DNA from: Natrialbaceae archaeon AArc-T1-2 | GTDB taxonomy: Archaea; Halobacteriota; Halobacteria; Halobacteriales; Natrialbaceae | Assembly: GCF_030273315.1 (NCBI RefSeq) | Contig: NZ_CP127174.1 | Span: 1,922,001-1,986,000 of the forward strand | Length of the DNA stretch: 64,000 nt | Direction: 5' to 3' | In this document: positions 15,921 through 25,172 of the stretch, one piece after another | Layout of the letters: the number at the start of each line of letters is the position of its first letter | Numbering within the stretch: the stretch's first letter is position 1 | Program-made: the position numbers and the translations under genes | The notes under the pieces: generated by a model | Seen by the model: only the letters and a program-made list of their open reading frames with translations | What the model was told of the DNA's origin: nothing | Database searches by the model: none

Positions 15921-18305
15921 ATGAGTACGGGAGAGATGGCGGACTGGCGCGGGATCTTCGGTCACGACGAGCCCTACGACGAGCAGGTCGACGGCATCGA
16001 GACGGCCATCGACACCGCCCGCGAGGGTGGCTACACCGTGATCGAGGGTGCCTGCGGGACGGGCAAGACGATGATCGCCCTGACCGCTGGCATCGACCTC
16101 GTGCGCGACCCCGAGACCGACTACGAGCGCGTGCTCGTGCTCACGAGCGTCAAACAGCAGCTGCGCCAGTTCGAGGCCGACCTCGAGACGATCAACGAGA
16201 ACCTGCCCGCCGGCTGGGACCCCGTCTCGGGGCTCACACTCGTGGGAAAAGCCGACGTCTGTCCGTACAACCGCGAGCGGGCCGCCGAGTTCGACGACGG
16301 CACCGTCTACGATCGCTGTGAGACGTTGCGCGAGCGCACCCGGGACCTGACCGGCGAGGGCGGCGAGACGACCGCCGGCGCGCTGACCGACCGCGCCCGG
16401 AGCCAGCAGACGGGACTCGCTGACAGCGGGAGCCGCGGCGGCGGCGCGACCGTCCTCGAGACCGCCGACGAACCAACGCCGTACCCGCCCGAGCTGCCGA
16501 GCTACAGCGACGACACTGCGGTGGGGGCCGAGACCGAGTACTGCCCGTTCTACGCCCAGTACCTCGAGGACCTGCCAGAGGAGAGCGACCCCGTCGAGGC
16601 GGTGCCGTTCGACATCACCGAGACGGGGATGGTCACGCCCGCGGACCTCGTCGCACTCGCGGTCCGTCACGGCACCTGTCCCCACTCGGTCATGGGCGCG
16701 GCGCTTTCCCACGCCGAGGTCGTCGTCGGCAACTACTACCACGCGTTCGACCCGACCACGGTGGGCTCCTTTACCGGCGCGTTGCTCGAGGAGTCGACGT
16801 TCGTCGTCTGTGACGAGGCGCACATGCTCGAGCCCCGCGTCCGGGACCTGGTCAGCGACGGCGTCGCCGACGCGACCCTGCGCGACGCCGAGACGGAGCT
16901 CTCGCGGGTGATCCAGCCCGTACGGTTCGAACGCGAGGGACGGCAGGTGGAGGGAGGCTCGAAGACCGCAGACGCCGAACTCGTGCGCGCGGAACTTGCA
17001 GATAGCGACGTCTCCGTCGAGGAACTCGAGCGCACCCGCCAGTTTCTCGGGGACCTGCGCGAGGAACTGGACCGCCGCGTGCGGGCCTACCTCGATCGCA
17101 CCCACCGGGGCTGGCAGTCGGACCTCACCGAGCTCGAGGACGCGGAGATTCCACTCCGAGATCCCGCGGTTCCCGGCGAGGACGAACTAACCGCGTGGGC
17201 CCGCGAGGCGGACTACGGCGACGTTGCTTGGGTCCGTGCAGAGTCAGTCGGCGCGCTCGTCGAGCGCGTGTTGAACGAAGCCGAAGACGAGGAACGAACG
17301 CGGGCCGCACCCGCCGTCGGACGGACCCTCGGTGAGTGGTACCGGCGCGATCACACCGACCACTTCCGGGAGATCGAACTCGAGCGCACCTGGGACGACA
17401 CCGAGCCGGGAGACTCCTGGCGGCGAGCCTACAACGCCCGGCTCGTGCTCTACAACTGCGTGCCAAGCGACGCCATCGGCTCGCAACTCTCGCAGTTCGG
17501 CGGTGGGGTGTTGATGAGCGCGACTCTCGAGCCGATGGACGCGTTCACGGAAGTGACCGGCCTCGAGTACCTCGCACGCGAGGAAGATCGGCCGGTCGTC
17601 GAACGGCGCTACGGCCTTCACTTTCCCGAGGCAAACCGCGAGAGCTTCGCCGTCGCGGCCCCGAAGTTCACCTACGACAACCGCGGGCGACCGGGCGAAG
17701 AGACCCCGACGAGACGGGCCCACGCCGACGCCATCGCACAGGTCGCCCGACTGCCCGGCAACGTCCTCGTCGGGATGCCGAGTTACGGCGAGGCCGAGTG
17801 GGCCGCCGACGTCCTCGAGGACCGCGTCGAGAAACCCGTCCTGCTCGACGCCTCGAGCGACGACGTCGCCACCGAGTCGCTGAAAGACGACTTCTTCGCG
17901 GGCGAGGACAAGGTGCTCGTGACCAGCCTCCGGGGAACGCTGACCGAGGGCGTCGACTACAGCGGCGACCGGCTGTCCGCCGCGGTCGTCTGTGGCGTCC
18001 CGATCGTCAACACCGCGAGTCCGCAGACGACGGCGGTCCGACGAGCTTACGAGGAGACGTTCGGAGACGGCTTCGAGTACGCCCTGGCGATCCCGGCGGT
18101 CCGGAAGGCCCGACAGGCGATCGGGCGCGTGATTCGCGGTCCCGACGAAGTGGGGGTTCGGGTCCTGCTCGACGAACGCTACGCACGTGAGAGCTGGGAT
18201 TCGATGCGGCTGTACCTGCCCGACGACGACGAGTTCCAGCCCGTCAGTCCCGACATGCTCGAGCTCGGTCTCGAGCGATTCCGCGCGCGTCTCGAGTCGG
18301 AGTGA
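15921..18305 (+). CDS. XPD/Rad3-like ATP-dependent DNA helicase
   Basis: A 794-residue superfamily 2 helicase of the XPD/DinG group. Walker A is GACGTGKT at 43-50, and the DEAH box sits in VVCDEAHMLE. Four cysteines at 114, 133, 208 and 253 lie between motif I and the DEAH box, as for the 4Fe-4S cluster of XPD. Motif VI appears as QAIGRVIRGPDEVG. It should unwind DNA 5'-3' in repair. The ATG at 15921 is chosen; an upstream TTG adds 17 residues without similarity. An acidic, low-similarity insert occupies about residues 140-200. Confidence 0.9.
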   Translation: MSTGEMADWRGIFGHDEPYDEQVDGIETAIDTAREGGYTVIEGACGTGKTMIALTAGIDLVRDPETDYERVLVLTSVKQQLRQFEADLETINENLPAGWDPVSGLTLVGKADVCPYNRERAAEFDDGTVYDRCETLRERTRDLTGEGGETTAGALTDRARSQQTGLADSGSRGGGATVLETADEPTPYPPELPSYSDDTAVGAETEYCPFYAQYLEDLPEESDPVEAVPFDITETGMVTPADLVALAVRHGTCPHSVMGAALSHAEVVVGNYYHAFDPTTVGSFTGALLEESTFVVCDEAHMLEPRVRDLVSDGVADATLRDAETELSRVIQPVRFEREGRQVEGGSKTADAELVRAELADSDVSVEELERTRQFLGDLREELDRRVRAYLDRTHRGWQSDLTELEDAEIPLRDPAVPGEDELTAWAREADYGDVAWVRAESVGALVERVLNEAEDEERTRAAPAVGRTLGEWYRRDHTDHFREIELERTWDDTEPGDSWRRAYNARLVLYNCVPSDAIGSQLSQFGGGVLMSATLEPMDAFTEVTGLEYLAREEDRPVVERRYGLHFPEANRESFAVAAPKFTYDNRGRPGEETPTRRAHADAIAQVARLPGNVLVGMPSYGEAEWAADVLEDRVEKPVLLDASSDDVATESLKDDFFAGEDKVLVTSLRGTLTEGVDYSGDRLSAAVVCGVPIVNTASPQTTAVRRAYEETFGDGFEYALAIPAVRKARQAIGRVIRGPDEVGVRVLLDERYARESWDSMRLYLPDDDEFQPVSPDMLELGLERFRARLESE

Positions 18306-18362
18306 CGATCGTCTGCCATTGCCGTCGCGCATAGCCGAACGCTTTTTCATCGCTGATAAATA

Positions 18363-19019
18363 GTGAGTAACTGGATGCCCCCCGACCGTGCCGACGACGT
18401 CGAGCCGAACCCGTCTTCGAACCACGTTACTGCCCAGTTCAGAGTCGAGCTACCGTCCGGGACCGACTGCGCGTTGCTCGAGTCGGGAACGGGCGGCGAG
18501 GACATCACGCAGGACATCGTGTGGCTGGACGACGACGAGATGTGTCGCGTCGAGGTGACGACCGACGACGGCTCCCGGCAGCTACTCGGTGACGAGGTCG
18601 ACGACGGCTGTGTCTGTCCGACGTTTCGACACCACGACTGTGTCACGTCGATCGAGGCGTTCGATGACGACGCGCTGATCGTCTCGGTTGCGACGGCAGA
18701 CAGAGAGGAACTCTCCGAGATCGTCACCTCGCTGCGCGACCTCGGCGCGGCGGTCCGTCTCGAGCGGATCGGTCACTCGAACGCCGACCCAGAGCGCCGA
18801 CTGCTCGAGCTCGAGGCCGACGACGTCACCGAAAAACAGTTCGAGGCCGTCCGGATGGCCGTCGAGGCGGGCTACTACGAGCGTCCCCGCCGAGCAGATC
18901 TCGGCGATCTGGCCGACGAACTCGGGGTCTCGCGGTCGGCCGTCTCCCAACGACTCGCAGCCGTCGAGTCGAAACTGGTCACAGAGCTGTTCGTGGCCGA
19001 AAGCGGGGAAGTGAAGTAG
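18363..19019 (+). CDS. HTH-10 (bacterio-opsin activator type) transcriptional regulator
   Basis: A 218-residue regulator with the haloarchaeal Bat-type C-terminal helix-turn-helix (about residues 155-210), in which LTEKQ-like VTEKQFEAVRMAVEAGYYERPR precedes a DLADELGVSRSAVSQRL recognition region. The N-terminal 140 residues form an unassigned sensor-like domain with three Cys in CVCPTFRHHDC, possibly metal- or redox-responsive. The start is GTG at 18363; an ATG four codons later is possible. The target genes are unknown. Confidence 0.85.
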   Translation: MSNWMPPDRADDVEPNPSSNHVTAQFRVELPSGTDCALLESGTGGEDITQDIVWLDDDEMCRVEVTTDDGSRQLLGDEVDDGCVCPTFRHHDCVTSIEAFDDDALIVSVATADREELSEIVTSLRDLGAAVRLERIGHSNADPERRLLELEADDVTEKQFEAVRMAVEAGYYERPRRADLGDLADELGVSRSAVSQRLAAVESKLVTELFVAESGEVK

Positions 19020-19028
19020 CGAGACACG

Positions 19029-19337
19029 TCACTCGGCCGGCCCACGAATGATCGTCGTATGTGTCGTGCTGACGTACAGCGAGTGAAGCAACGCGGCGAA
19101 TCCGGCGGCAGTGAACGTGCTCTGAATCGCGACGCCGAGTGTGACTTCGCTCCAGACCAGGTGTGCAAGCCCGCCGAGTATCGAGCCGGCGACGATGAGC
19201 CCGAATCCGATCGCGACCGCCCGAAGCGGGTGTGACCCGGTCCGCCGATACGCCCGATAGGCGAGAGTCAACACCAGCCCGCCGGTGATCAACGTTGCCG
19301 TGTTCGCGAGCACGATTATCGGTGTGTATCCATCCAT
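19029..19337 (-). CDS. DUF7521-type three-helix membrane protein
   Basis: A 102-residue membrane protein. The start is the ATG at 19337 beginning MDGYTPIIVLANTATLITGG. Three hydrophobic segments (about 6-26, 40-62 and 68-90) with an AYRAYRRTG loop are the pattern of a haloarchaeal family often found beside HTH regulators. Here it is convergent with a Bat-type HTH gene, nine bases apart at their ends. No function is known. Confidence 0.7.
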   Translation of the reverse strand: MDGYTPIIVLANTATLITGGLVLTLAYRAYRRTGSHPLRAVAIGFGLIVAGSILGGLAHLVWSEVTLGVAIQSTFTAAGFAALLHSLYVSTTHTTIIRGPAE

Positions 19338-19523
19338 GTGTCGACAGCGCTGTCGATCGACGATGGCTATCGCTTCGCTCCGGGTGCTTTTTAGTCGGCG
19401 CGACAGTTCCCAGATTTCGAGAATCGGCGCGTTCGGCCGTGTCGTCACCGATCGTCTCGTCGACGACGGTCGAGACAGCCCGCCAACCGCCGGGCTTTTG
19501 CTGTCGGCTCCCTTACGAGACGT

Positions 19524-20051
19524 ATGGGTACGCGACACACGATCATCCACGCGCTCGTCGGTGCGGTCGTCGGGGTCGTCCTCTCGTTTCTCCCGTTTTC
19601 GACGCTACTCGGCGGCATCGCTGCCGGTTTTCTCGAGGGTCCCGACGGCACCGACGGCGCACTCGCTGGCGCGCTCGCCGGCCTGATCATGTTCGTTCCG
19701 ATCGGGATGATCGCGTTCGCGATCTTCGCGTTTCTCGGATTCGGCGTCGGGTTCGGCGGCCTTCCCGTGGGCGGATTCATCTTCTTCCTCGTCGTACTCG
19801 GGTTCGTCGTCGCCACGTTGCTCGTCTACACCGTCGGTCTCGGCGCGCTCGGTGGCTATCTCGGCTCGTATCTCGCACGCGAGTATCCCGACCGGCACAC
19901 GAGCACACACGAGACGATCGGGACGAAGCCGGCGAAGACGGACCACAGACCGGCGACTCGGGAACCGGTGGAGCCGACGGAGCCAGAGCCAGCAGAGACG
20001 GAGCCGACGCGCTGGCGCGAAGACCGCGACCGCGACGACGACCTCGAGTGA
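19524..20051 (+). CDS. DUF5518-type glycine-rich membrane protein
   Basis: A 175-residue protein with three to four hydrophobic segments over residues 1-115. They are rich in Gly and Ala (ALVGAVVGVVLSFLPF, LLGGIAAGFLEGPDGTDGALAGALAGLI), the pattern of haloarchaeal DUF5518-like proteins. The C-terminal 60 residues are hydrophilic and Pro/Glu/Thr-rich. Function unknown. ATG start at 19524; convergent with the ABC permease gene. Confidence 0.7.
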   Translation: MGTRHTIIHALVGAVVGVVLSFLPFSTLLGGIAAGFLEGPDGTDGALAGALAGLIMFVPIGMIAFAIFAFLGFGVGFGGLPVGGFIFFLVVLGFVVATLLVYTVGLGALGGYLGSYLAREYPDRHTSTHETIGTKPAKTDHRPATREPVEPTEPEPAETEPTRWREDRDRDDDLE

Positions 20052-20060
20052 GCCACACCG

Positions 20061-21344
20061 TCACTCATAGCGCAGGGCGTCGATCGGGTCCGTGCGTGCG
20101 GCTCGCCAGGCGGGGTAGAGCCCGGAGACGATTCCCACGAGAATACCGACGACGATCGCGAGGACGACGTACTCGTACGGATAGACCAGCGGCAGGTCGA
20201 TGTACCACGCCCCGAGATAGCCCGCGACGAGTCCGAGCGCGGTGCCGACGATCGCGCCGACGACGCCCAGGATCACCGACTCGGCGAGAAAGAGTCCCAG
20301 GACGTCGCGGTTCTGTGCACCGACGGCTTTCATGATGCCGATCTCGCGGGTCCGCTCGGTCACCGAGACGAGCATGATGTTCGCGATACCGATCGCGCCG
20401 ACGAGCAACGAGATCGCGGCGATGCCGACGATGAAGTTCTGTAACAGCTCGAGGACGTCCTGGAGCTGCTGGAGCATGTCCGCACTCGTCTGGAGGGTTA
20501 CCTCGAGGTCGGCGTCCTCGATCAGCGGGCCGGCATCGGAGTCGTCGCTCTCGAGGTACGTGCGTGCGCTCTCGCGGGCCCGGTCGACGTCCTCGTCGGC
20601 TGCCGACTCGGCCTCCACGACGATCGCCATGAACAAGGCGTCGTCGTTCGCGCCAGGATCGATCTCGCCGTCGTCACCGACGCCCAATCCCGCGGCTCCC
20701 TCGGTGTAGTAGGGATCGGTCGGGACGTAGACCTGCGGCGACGATTCGAACCCTTCGAACGGGCTTAACCCCTCCGAGTCCTCGGTGATACCGACGACGG
20801 TGACGGTCGTCGGCTCGCCACCCTGGAGGGCGATCGTGAGTTCGTCGCCGACGGAGACGTTCTCGTCGAACTGGCCGTCGACGGCCGGGTTGATCACCGC
20901 CTCGCGCTCGCCCGTCTCGAACTGTCGACCCTCCGCGAGGGTCTCTTCTCGAATGTAGGACGGGCCTGCCGCGACGAGTACGTCACTCTGTGGCGAGATC
21001 TCGCCTCCGTATACGATCGCCTGGGTCGGGATCGGCATGTAGCCGTAGGCCGCCTCGATCCCGTCGCGATCGTCGAGCTCCGCGAGGTCGCGCTCGCTGA
21101 AGGCGGGCTGGGCCCCCGCGAGTGGTCCGCCTTCGGTCTCGGGCTCTGCGGCCCAGCCGTAGACGTTGCGCTGGTCGTCCGGACTGATGTCGCCGACGAT
21201 CCCCGCCTGCAGGCTCGCCCCGAGCGTGACGAACGCGATCACTGCGGCGATGCCGATGATCACCCCGAGCGTCGTCAGCGACGACCGAAGTTTGTGGCCA
21301 CGGATCGAACGCCAGGAGAGCCGGAGAAACTCGAGCGGTCGCAT
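20061..21344 (-). CDS. MacB-type ABC transporter permease (FtsX family)
   Basis: A 427-residue permease. It has an N-terminal helix (KLRSSLTTLGVIIGIAAVIAFVTLG), a large extracellular MacB periplasmic-core-like domain (about residues 45-300), and three C-terminal helices of the FtsX domain with the motif TERTREIGIMKAVGA. With the adjacent ATPase it should form a type VII ABC exporter working by mechanotransmission. The substrate is unknown. The ATPase gene ends nine bases upstream, so both are one operon. Confidence 0.9.
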   Translation of the reverse strand: MRPLEFLRLSWRSIRGHKLRSSLTTLGVIIGIAAVIAFVTLGASLQAGIVGDISPDDQRNVYGWAAEPETEGGPLAGAQPAFSERDLAELDDRDGIEAAYGYMPIPTQAIVYGGEISPQSDVLVAAGPSYIREETLAEGRQFETGEREAVINPAVDGQFDENVSVGDELTIALQGGEPTTVTVVGITEDSEGLSPFEGFESSPQVYVPTDPYYTEGAAGLGVGDDGEIDPGANDDALFMAIVVEAESAADEDVDRARESARTYLESDDSDAGPLIEDADLEVTLQTSADMLQQLQDVLELLQNFIVGIAAISLLVGAIGIANIMLVSVTERTREIGIMKAVGAQNRDVLGLFLAESVILGVVGAIVGTALGLVAGYLGAWYIDLPLVYPYEYVVLAIVVGILVGIVSGLYPAWRAARTDPIDALRYE

Positions 21345-21353
21345 CCGTTCCGT

Positions 21354-22115
<762 letters not shown>

Positions 22116-22246
22116 GGGAAATTCGTCGGTCCGGCAGCCGAAAAGCCTTCGCCGGTTCGTCAGGAACGGAGAGACATCGCTCGATCCGACGGCTGGCCTG
22201 ACACCCGACCGCCGACGTTTATTTCCGTGCCGGTCGGAACACCGGT

Positions 22247-23164
22247 ATGGCGTATCACGACCCAGGTTCGGCCGATCCACTTTCGCTTTCGGGCGTCATT
22301 CCACCGACCGTCACCGCATTTCGGGACGACGAGGCCGTCGATTACGATCGGACGGCAGCGCACGCTCGGTTCGTCGTCGACCGCGGCGTCCACGGCGTCT
22401 TCCCGCTCGGAACCAACGGCGAGTTTCCGTTGCTGTCCGATTCGGAACGCGACCGCGTGATCGAAGCCGTCGTCGACGAAGTCGGCGGCGAGGTCCCCGT
22501 CATCGCCGGCGTCGGCGCGCCCAGCACACACCGGACGGTCGCCCACGCCGAACACGCCGAGCGGGTCGGTGCCGACGGCGTCGTCGTCGTCACCCCGTAC
22601 TACTACCCGCTCGAGGGTGACGCTGCCGTCGAGCACTATCGGGCCGTCGCCGAGGCCGTCTCCCTGCCGGTGTACGTCTATCACATTCCCGGCCGAACGG
22701 GGAACGCGCTCTCGCTTGAGACGTTCGACGAGATCGCAGATCTCGACGCCGTCGCCGGCATGAAAGACTCGAGCAAGGACGTTCCGTGGCTCCTCCAGGC
22801 CGCCGATGTCCACCCGGAGCTGACCTACCTCGTCGGCTCCGACGCGTTGCTCGTGACCGGCTTGCAGGCCGGCTGTTCGGGAGCGGTCAGCGCCGTCGCG
22901 AACGCCGTTCCCGAGCTCGTCGTCGAGCTGTACGAGGCCTACGACGACGGCGACGTCGACCGCGCCCGAGACCTGCAACGGACGGTGTTCGCCGTTCGCG
23001 ACGCGTTCAAATCCGGGGGTAGTTACATGGCCGGCGTGAAAAGCGCCCTCCAGTTACGCGAGTTCGACGTCGGTCCGCTCCGAAGTCCACTCCGACGTAT
23101 GGACGAGGACGAACTGGCGACGCTTCGGGACGAACTCGAGGACCTCGAGTTGCTCTCGTCGTAA
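22247..23164 (+). CDS. dihydrodipicolinate synthase (DapA) family lyase
   Basis: A 305-residue TIM-barrel aldolase. The Schiff-base lysine is K173 in GMKDSS and the catalytic tyrosine is Y145 in VYVYHIPGRTG. The substrate loop reads GTNGEF at 55-60, where true DapA usually has GTTGE; TNGE also occurs in 2-keto-3-deoxygluconate aldolases. It could therefore make hydroxytetrahydrodipicolinate or act on a keto-sugar acid. A TATA-like GTTTATTT 25-30 bases before the ATG supports a leaderless start. A HAD phosphatase gene follows. Confidence 0.85.
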   Translation: MAYHDPGSADPLSLSGVIPPTVTAFRDDEAVDYDRTAAHARFVVDRGVHGVFPLGTNGEFPLLSDSERDRVIEAVVDEVGGEVPVIAGVGAPSTHRTVAHAEHAERVGADGVVVVTPYYYPLEGDAAVEHYRAVAEAVSLPVYVYHIPGRTGNALSLETFDEIADLDAVAGMKDSSKDVPWLLQAADVHPELTYLVGSDALLVTGLQAGCSGAVSAVANAVPELVVELYEAYDDGDVDRARDLQRTVFAVRDAFKSGGSYMAGVKSALQLREFDVGPLRSPLRRMDEDELATLRDELEDLELLSS

Positions 23165-23206
23165 TACATCGAAGTCTTGAACCGACCCCGGTCCGTAGAG
23201 GCGACC

Positions 23207-23746
23207 GTGACGGAGTACGACGCAGTCGTCTACGACCTCGACGGAACGCTCGTACGTCTCGAGGTCGACTGGGACGTCGCTACCGCTGACGTCCGGGACG
23301 TCTACGCCGAAGCGGGACTCGACGCGGCCGAAAGCAGCCTCTGGGAGTTACTCGAGGCCGCAGCGGAGGCCGGCCTGCGCGAGTCCGTCGAGGCGGTCAT
23401 CGCTACACACGAACGCGAGGGTGCACGAGAAGCGCGGCGTCTCCCTCACGCCGACGAACTCCGCGAGCGGACGATACCGACTGGCGTCTGCTCGCTCAAC
23501 TGCGAGGCGGCGTGTCGGATCGCCCTGGCGAACCACGACCTGCTCGAGTCCGTCGAGGCCGTCGTCGGTCGGGACTCGGTCTCGAATCACAAACCGCACC
23601 CGGAGCCGTTGCTCGAGGTGGTCGAGCGACTCGAGGCCGATCCCGGTCGGACGCTGTTCGTCGGCGACTCGATACGCGACGAGGAGACGGCCCGGCGAGC
23701 GGGAACGGACTTCGAGTACGTCGGAGACGGTCCGTCCGGCCACTAG
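23207..23746 (+). CDS. HAD family hydrolase (phosphoglycolate-phosphatase-like)
   Basis: A 179-residue haloacid dehalogenase-type hydrolase. Motif I is YDLDGTLVRL at the N-terminus and motif III/IV is LFVGDSIRDEETARRAG near the C-terminus, with a helical cap between. The start is the GTG at 23207, giving MTEYDAVVYDLDGT; a TTG ten codons upstream is less likely. It probably dephosphorylates a small metabolite. It follows the DapA-family gene after 42 bp. Confidence 0.82.
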   Translation: MTEYDAVVYDLDGTLVRLEVDWDVATADVRDVYAEAGLDAAESSLWELLEAAAEAGLRESVEAVIATHEREGAREARRLPHADELRERTIPTGVCSLNCEAACRIALANHDLLESVEAVVGRDSVSNHKPHPEPLLEVVERLEADPGRTLFVGDSIRDEETARRAGTDFEYVGDGPSGH

Positions 23747-23844
23747 TCGAAGACGGCCGTACTCGGCGACTGACTCCTGGCTGCTATGTGACTGTGTCCC
23801 AGTATAGCCTATGTCTTTTGGCTCAAGTCTCTTTGGCTGACAGT

Positions 23845-23857
23845 ATCAACAGTTGAT
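23845..23857. promoter_or_regulatory. perfect 13-bp palindrome abutting the HalOD1 gene start
   Basis: ATCAACAGTTGAT is a perfect dyad ending one base before the ATG at 23858. Its position over the expected transcription or translation start suits a repressor site, but this is inference from position only. Confidence 0.4.
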
Positions 23858-24175
23858 ATGGCCCGAGACGACTACTGGCGGTTGAACCGAGACGGCTGTG
23901 TTGCAGTTCGAACCGTGCACGGTGATCCGGACGCCGTCGTCCAGGCGATCCTGCGGGGCGTGGCTGCCGTCGAGAACGACCCGGTTACCGAACTCGATCC
24001 GCTGTACGACCGGATCGAGACCGAGGCGCTGGTCGACCTGCTCGAGCACGCGCGTGAGTCAGATTCGACCGTCGGTATCGAGTTTACGGTCGACGACTAC
24101 ACGGTTGCCGTTGCCGACGACGGGACCGTGTGCATCCACGATGGGAGACCGGCCGTCACGAGGCTCCGGTACTGA
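23858..24175 (+). CDS. HalOD1 output domain protein
   Basis: A 105-residue protein resembling the haloarchaeal output domain HalOD1: central segment AVVQAILRGVAAVENDPVTELDPLYDRIETEALVDLL, then IEFTVDDYTVAVADDGTVCIH. The domain is common downstream of sensor or response-regulator modules and also occurs alone; its biochemical role is unknown. ATG start at 23858, directly after a 13-bp palindrome. Confidence 0.82.
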   Translation: MARDDYWRLNRDGCVAVRTVHGDPDAVVQAILRGVAAVENDPVTELDPLYDRIETEALVDLLEHARESDSTVGIEFTVDDYTVAVADDGTVCIHDGRPAVTRLRY

Positions 24176-24254
24176 CGTCCCGGTATCGATTTCCACGGCC
24201 GGAGACGGCCAGTAACGACCCATCCCTCCCGACCGACACGCTTTTATCTTCGGC

Positions 24255-24281
24255 TTCAATATTGTGTAGTAGGTTCAATAT
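24255..24281 (+). promoter_or_regulatory. direct repeat TTCAATAT x2 in the tusA promoter region
   Basis: TTCAATAT occurs at 24255-24262 and again at 24274-24281, 19 bases apart. They lie downstream of a TATA-like CTTTTATC (24241-24248) and upstream of the ATG at 24293. Repeats placed over the likely transcription start suggest a repressor operator for the sulfur relay operon. Confidence 0.45.
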
Positions 24282-24292
24282 ACAGATAAACC

Positions 24293-24538
24293 ATGAGCTC
24301 GGAATACGAGGTTACGGAGACACTCGACGTACAAGGTGAGTCCTGTCCGATGCCGGTCGTCAAGACGAAACAGGCGATCGACGACCTAGCAGAGGGCGAC
24401 GTCCTCGAGGTGGTGGCGACGGATTCGGGGAGCATGAGCGACATCGACGGCTGGGCAGCGGGCACCGACGGCGTCGACCTCCTCGAGCAGGCCGAGGGCG
24501 ACGGCATCTACAAACACTACGTGGCGAAGACGGACTAA
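24293..24538 (+). CDS. TusA family sulfurtransferase
   Basis: An 81-residue sulfur carrier. The catalytic Cys lies in GESCPMPVVKTKQAI, the CPxP motif of TusA/SirA proteins, which carry persulfide sulfur between proteins. ATG start at 24293. The following DsrE-like gene begins two bases after its stop codon, so both are co-translated. Such pairs act in sulfur trafficking for tRNA thiolation, cofactors or redox sulfur chemistry; the exact recipient cannot be told. Confidence 0.9.
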   Translation: MSSEYEVTETLDVQGESCPMPVVKTKQAIDDLAEGDVLEVVATDSGSMSDIDGWAAGTDGVDLLEQAEGDGIYKHYVAKTD

Positions 24539-24539
24539 C

Positions 24540-25127
24540 ATGAGTACGGACAATCCCACACCGGCCGACGACGCCGACGCCGTGGTCGACGCCGCCGAAC
24601 TCCAGGCGCTTCGCGAGCGCGTCGACGAGCTCGAGTCGTCGCTGGCCGACGCCGATAGCGACGACGACGGCAAGAAGATGTCGATCGTCGCCACCAAGGG
24701 AACGCTCGACATGGCGTACCCGCCACTGATCCTCGGGAGCACGGCCGCCGCCTTCGGCTGGGACGTCGTCGTCTTCCACACGTTCTGGGGACTCGACATC
24801 CTCCACGAGGAGAAGGCCAAAGATCTCAAACTCAGCGCCGTCGGCAACCCGAACATGCCGGTGCCAAACGCCGTGGCGGCTCTGCCCGGCATGGACGCGA
24901 TGGCCACCAAGATGATGCGAAAGAAGATCGCCGACAACGAGACCGCCACTATCGAGGAGCTGATCGAGCTCTCGCTGGATCAAGGCGTCGACCTGCAGGC
25001 CTGTCAGATGACGATCGAGCTGATGGACTACGACGAAGACGACTTCTACGACGGCGTCACCACCGATGTCGGCGCGGCCACCGCGCTCCAGCACATGGCC
25101 GAGTCGGACATCCAGCTGCTCGTCTAG
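24540..25127 (+). CDS. DsrE/DsrF/DrsH-like family protein
   Basis: A 195-residue protein with an acidic N-terminal coiled region (residues 10-45). A DsrE-like domain follows: KKMSIVATKGTLDMAYPPLILGSTAAAFGWDVVVFHTFWGL, a KIADNETATIEELIELSLDQGVDLQACQMTIELM segment containing a conserved Cys, and a Met-rich loop. This subfamily usually sits next to TusA and is thought to accept or donate sulfane sulfur. The coupling to the TusA gene supports that role. Confidence 0.88.
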   Translation: MSTDNPTPADDADAVVDAAELQALRERVDELESSLADADSDDDGKKMSIVATKGTLDMAYPPLILGSTAAAFGWDVVVFHTFWGLDILHEEKAKDLKLSAVGNPNMPVPNAVAALPGMDAMATKMMRKKIADNETATIEELIELSLDQGVDLQACQMTIELMDYDEDDFYDGVTTDVGAATALQHMAESDIQLLV

Positions 25128-25172
25128 CGCCGACGTCGGTCGTGTCGACCGCTGATCCCCCGATCGCGGAAC

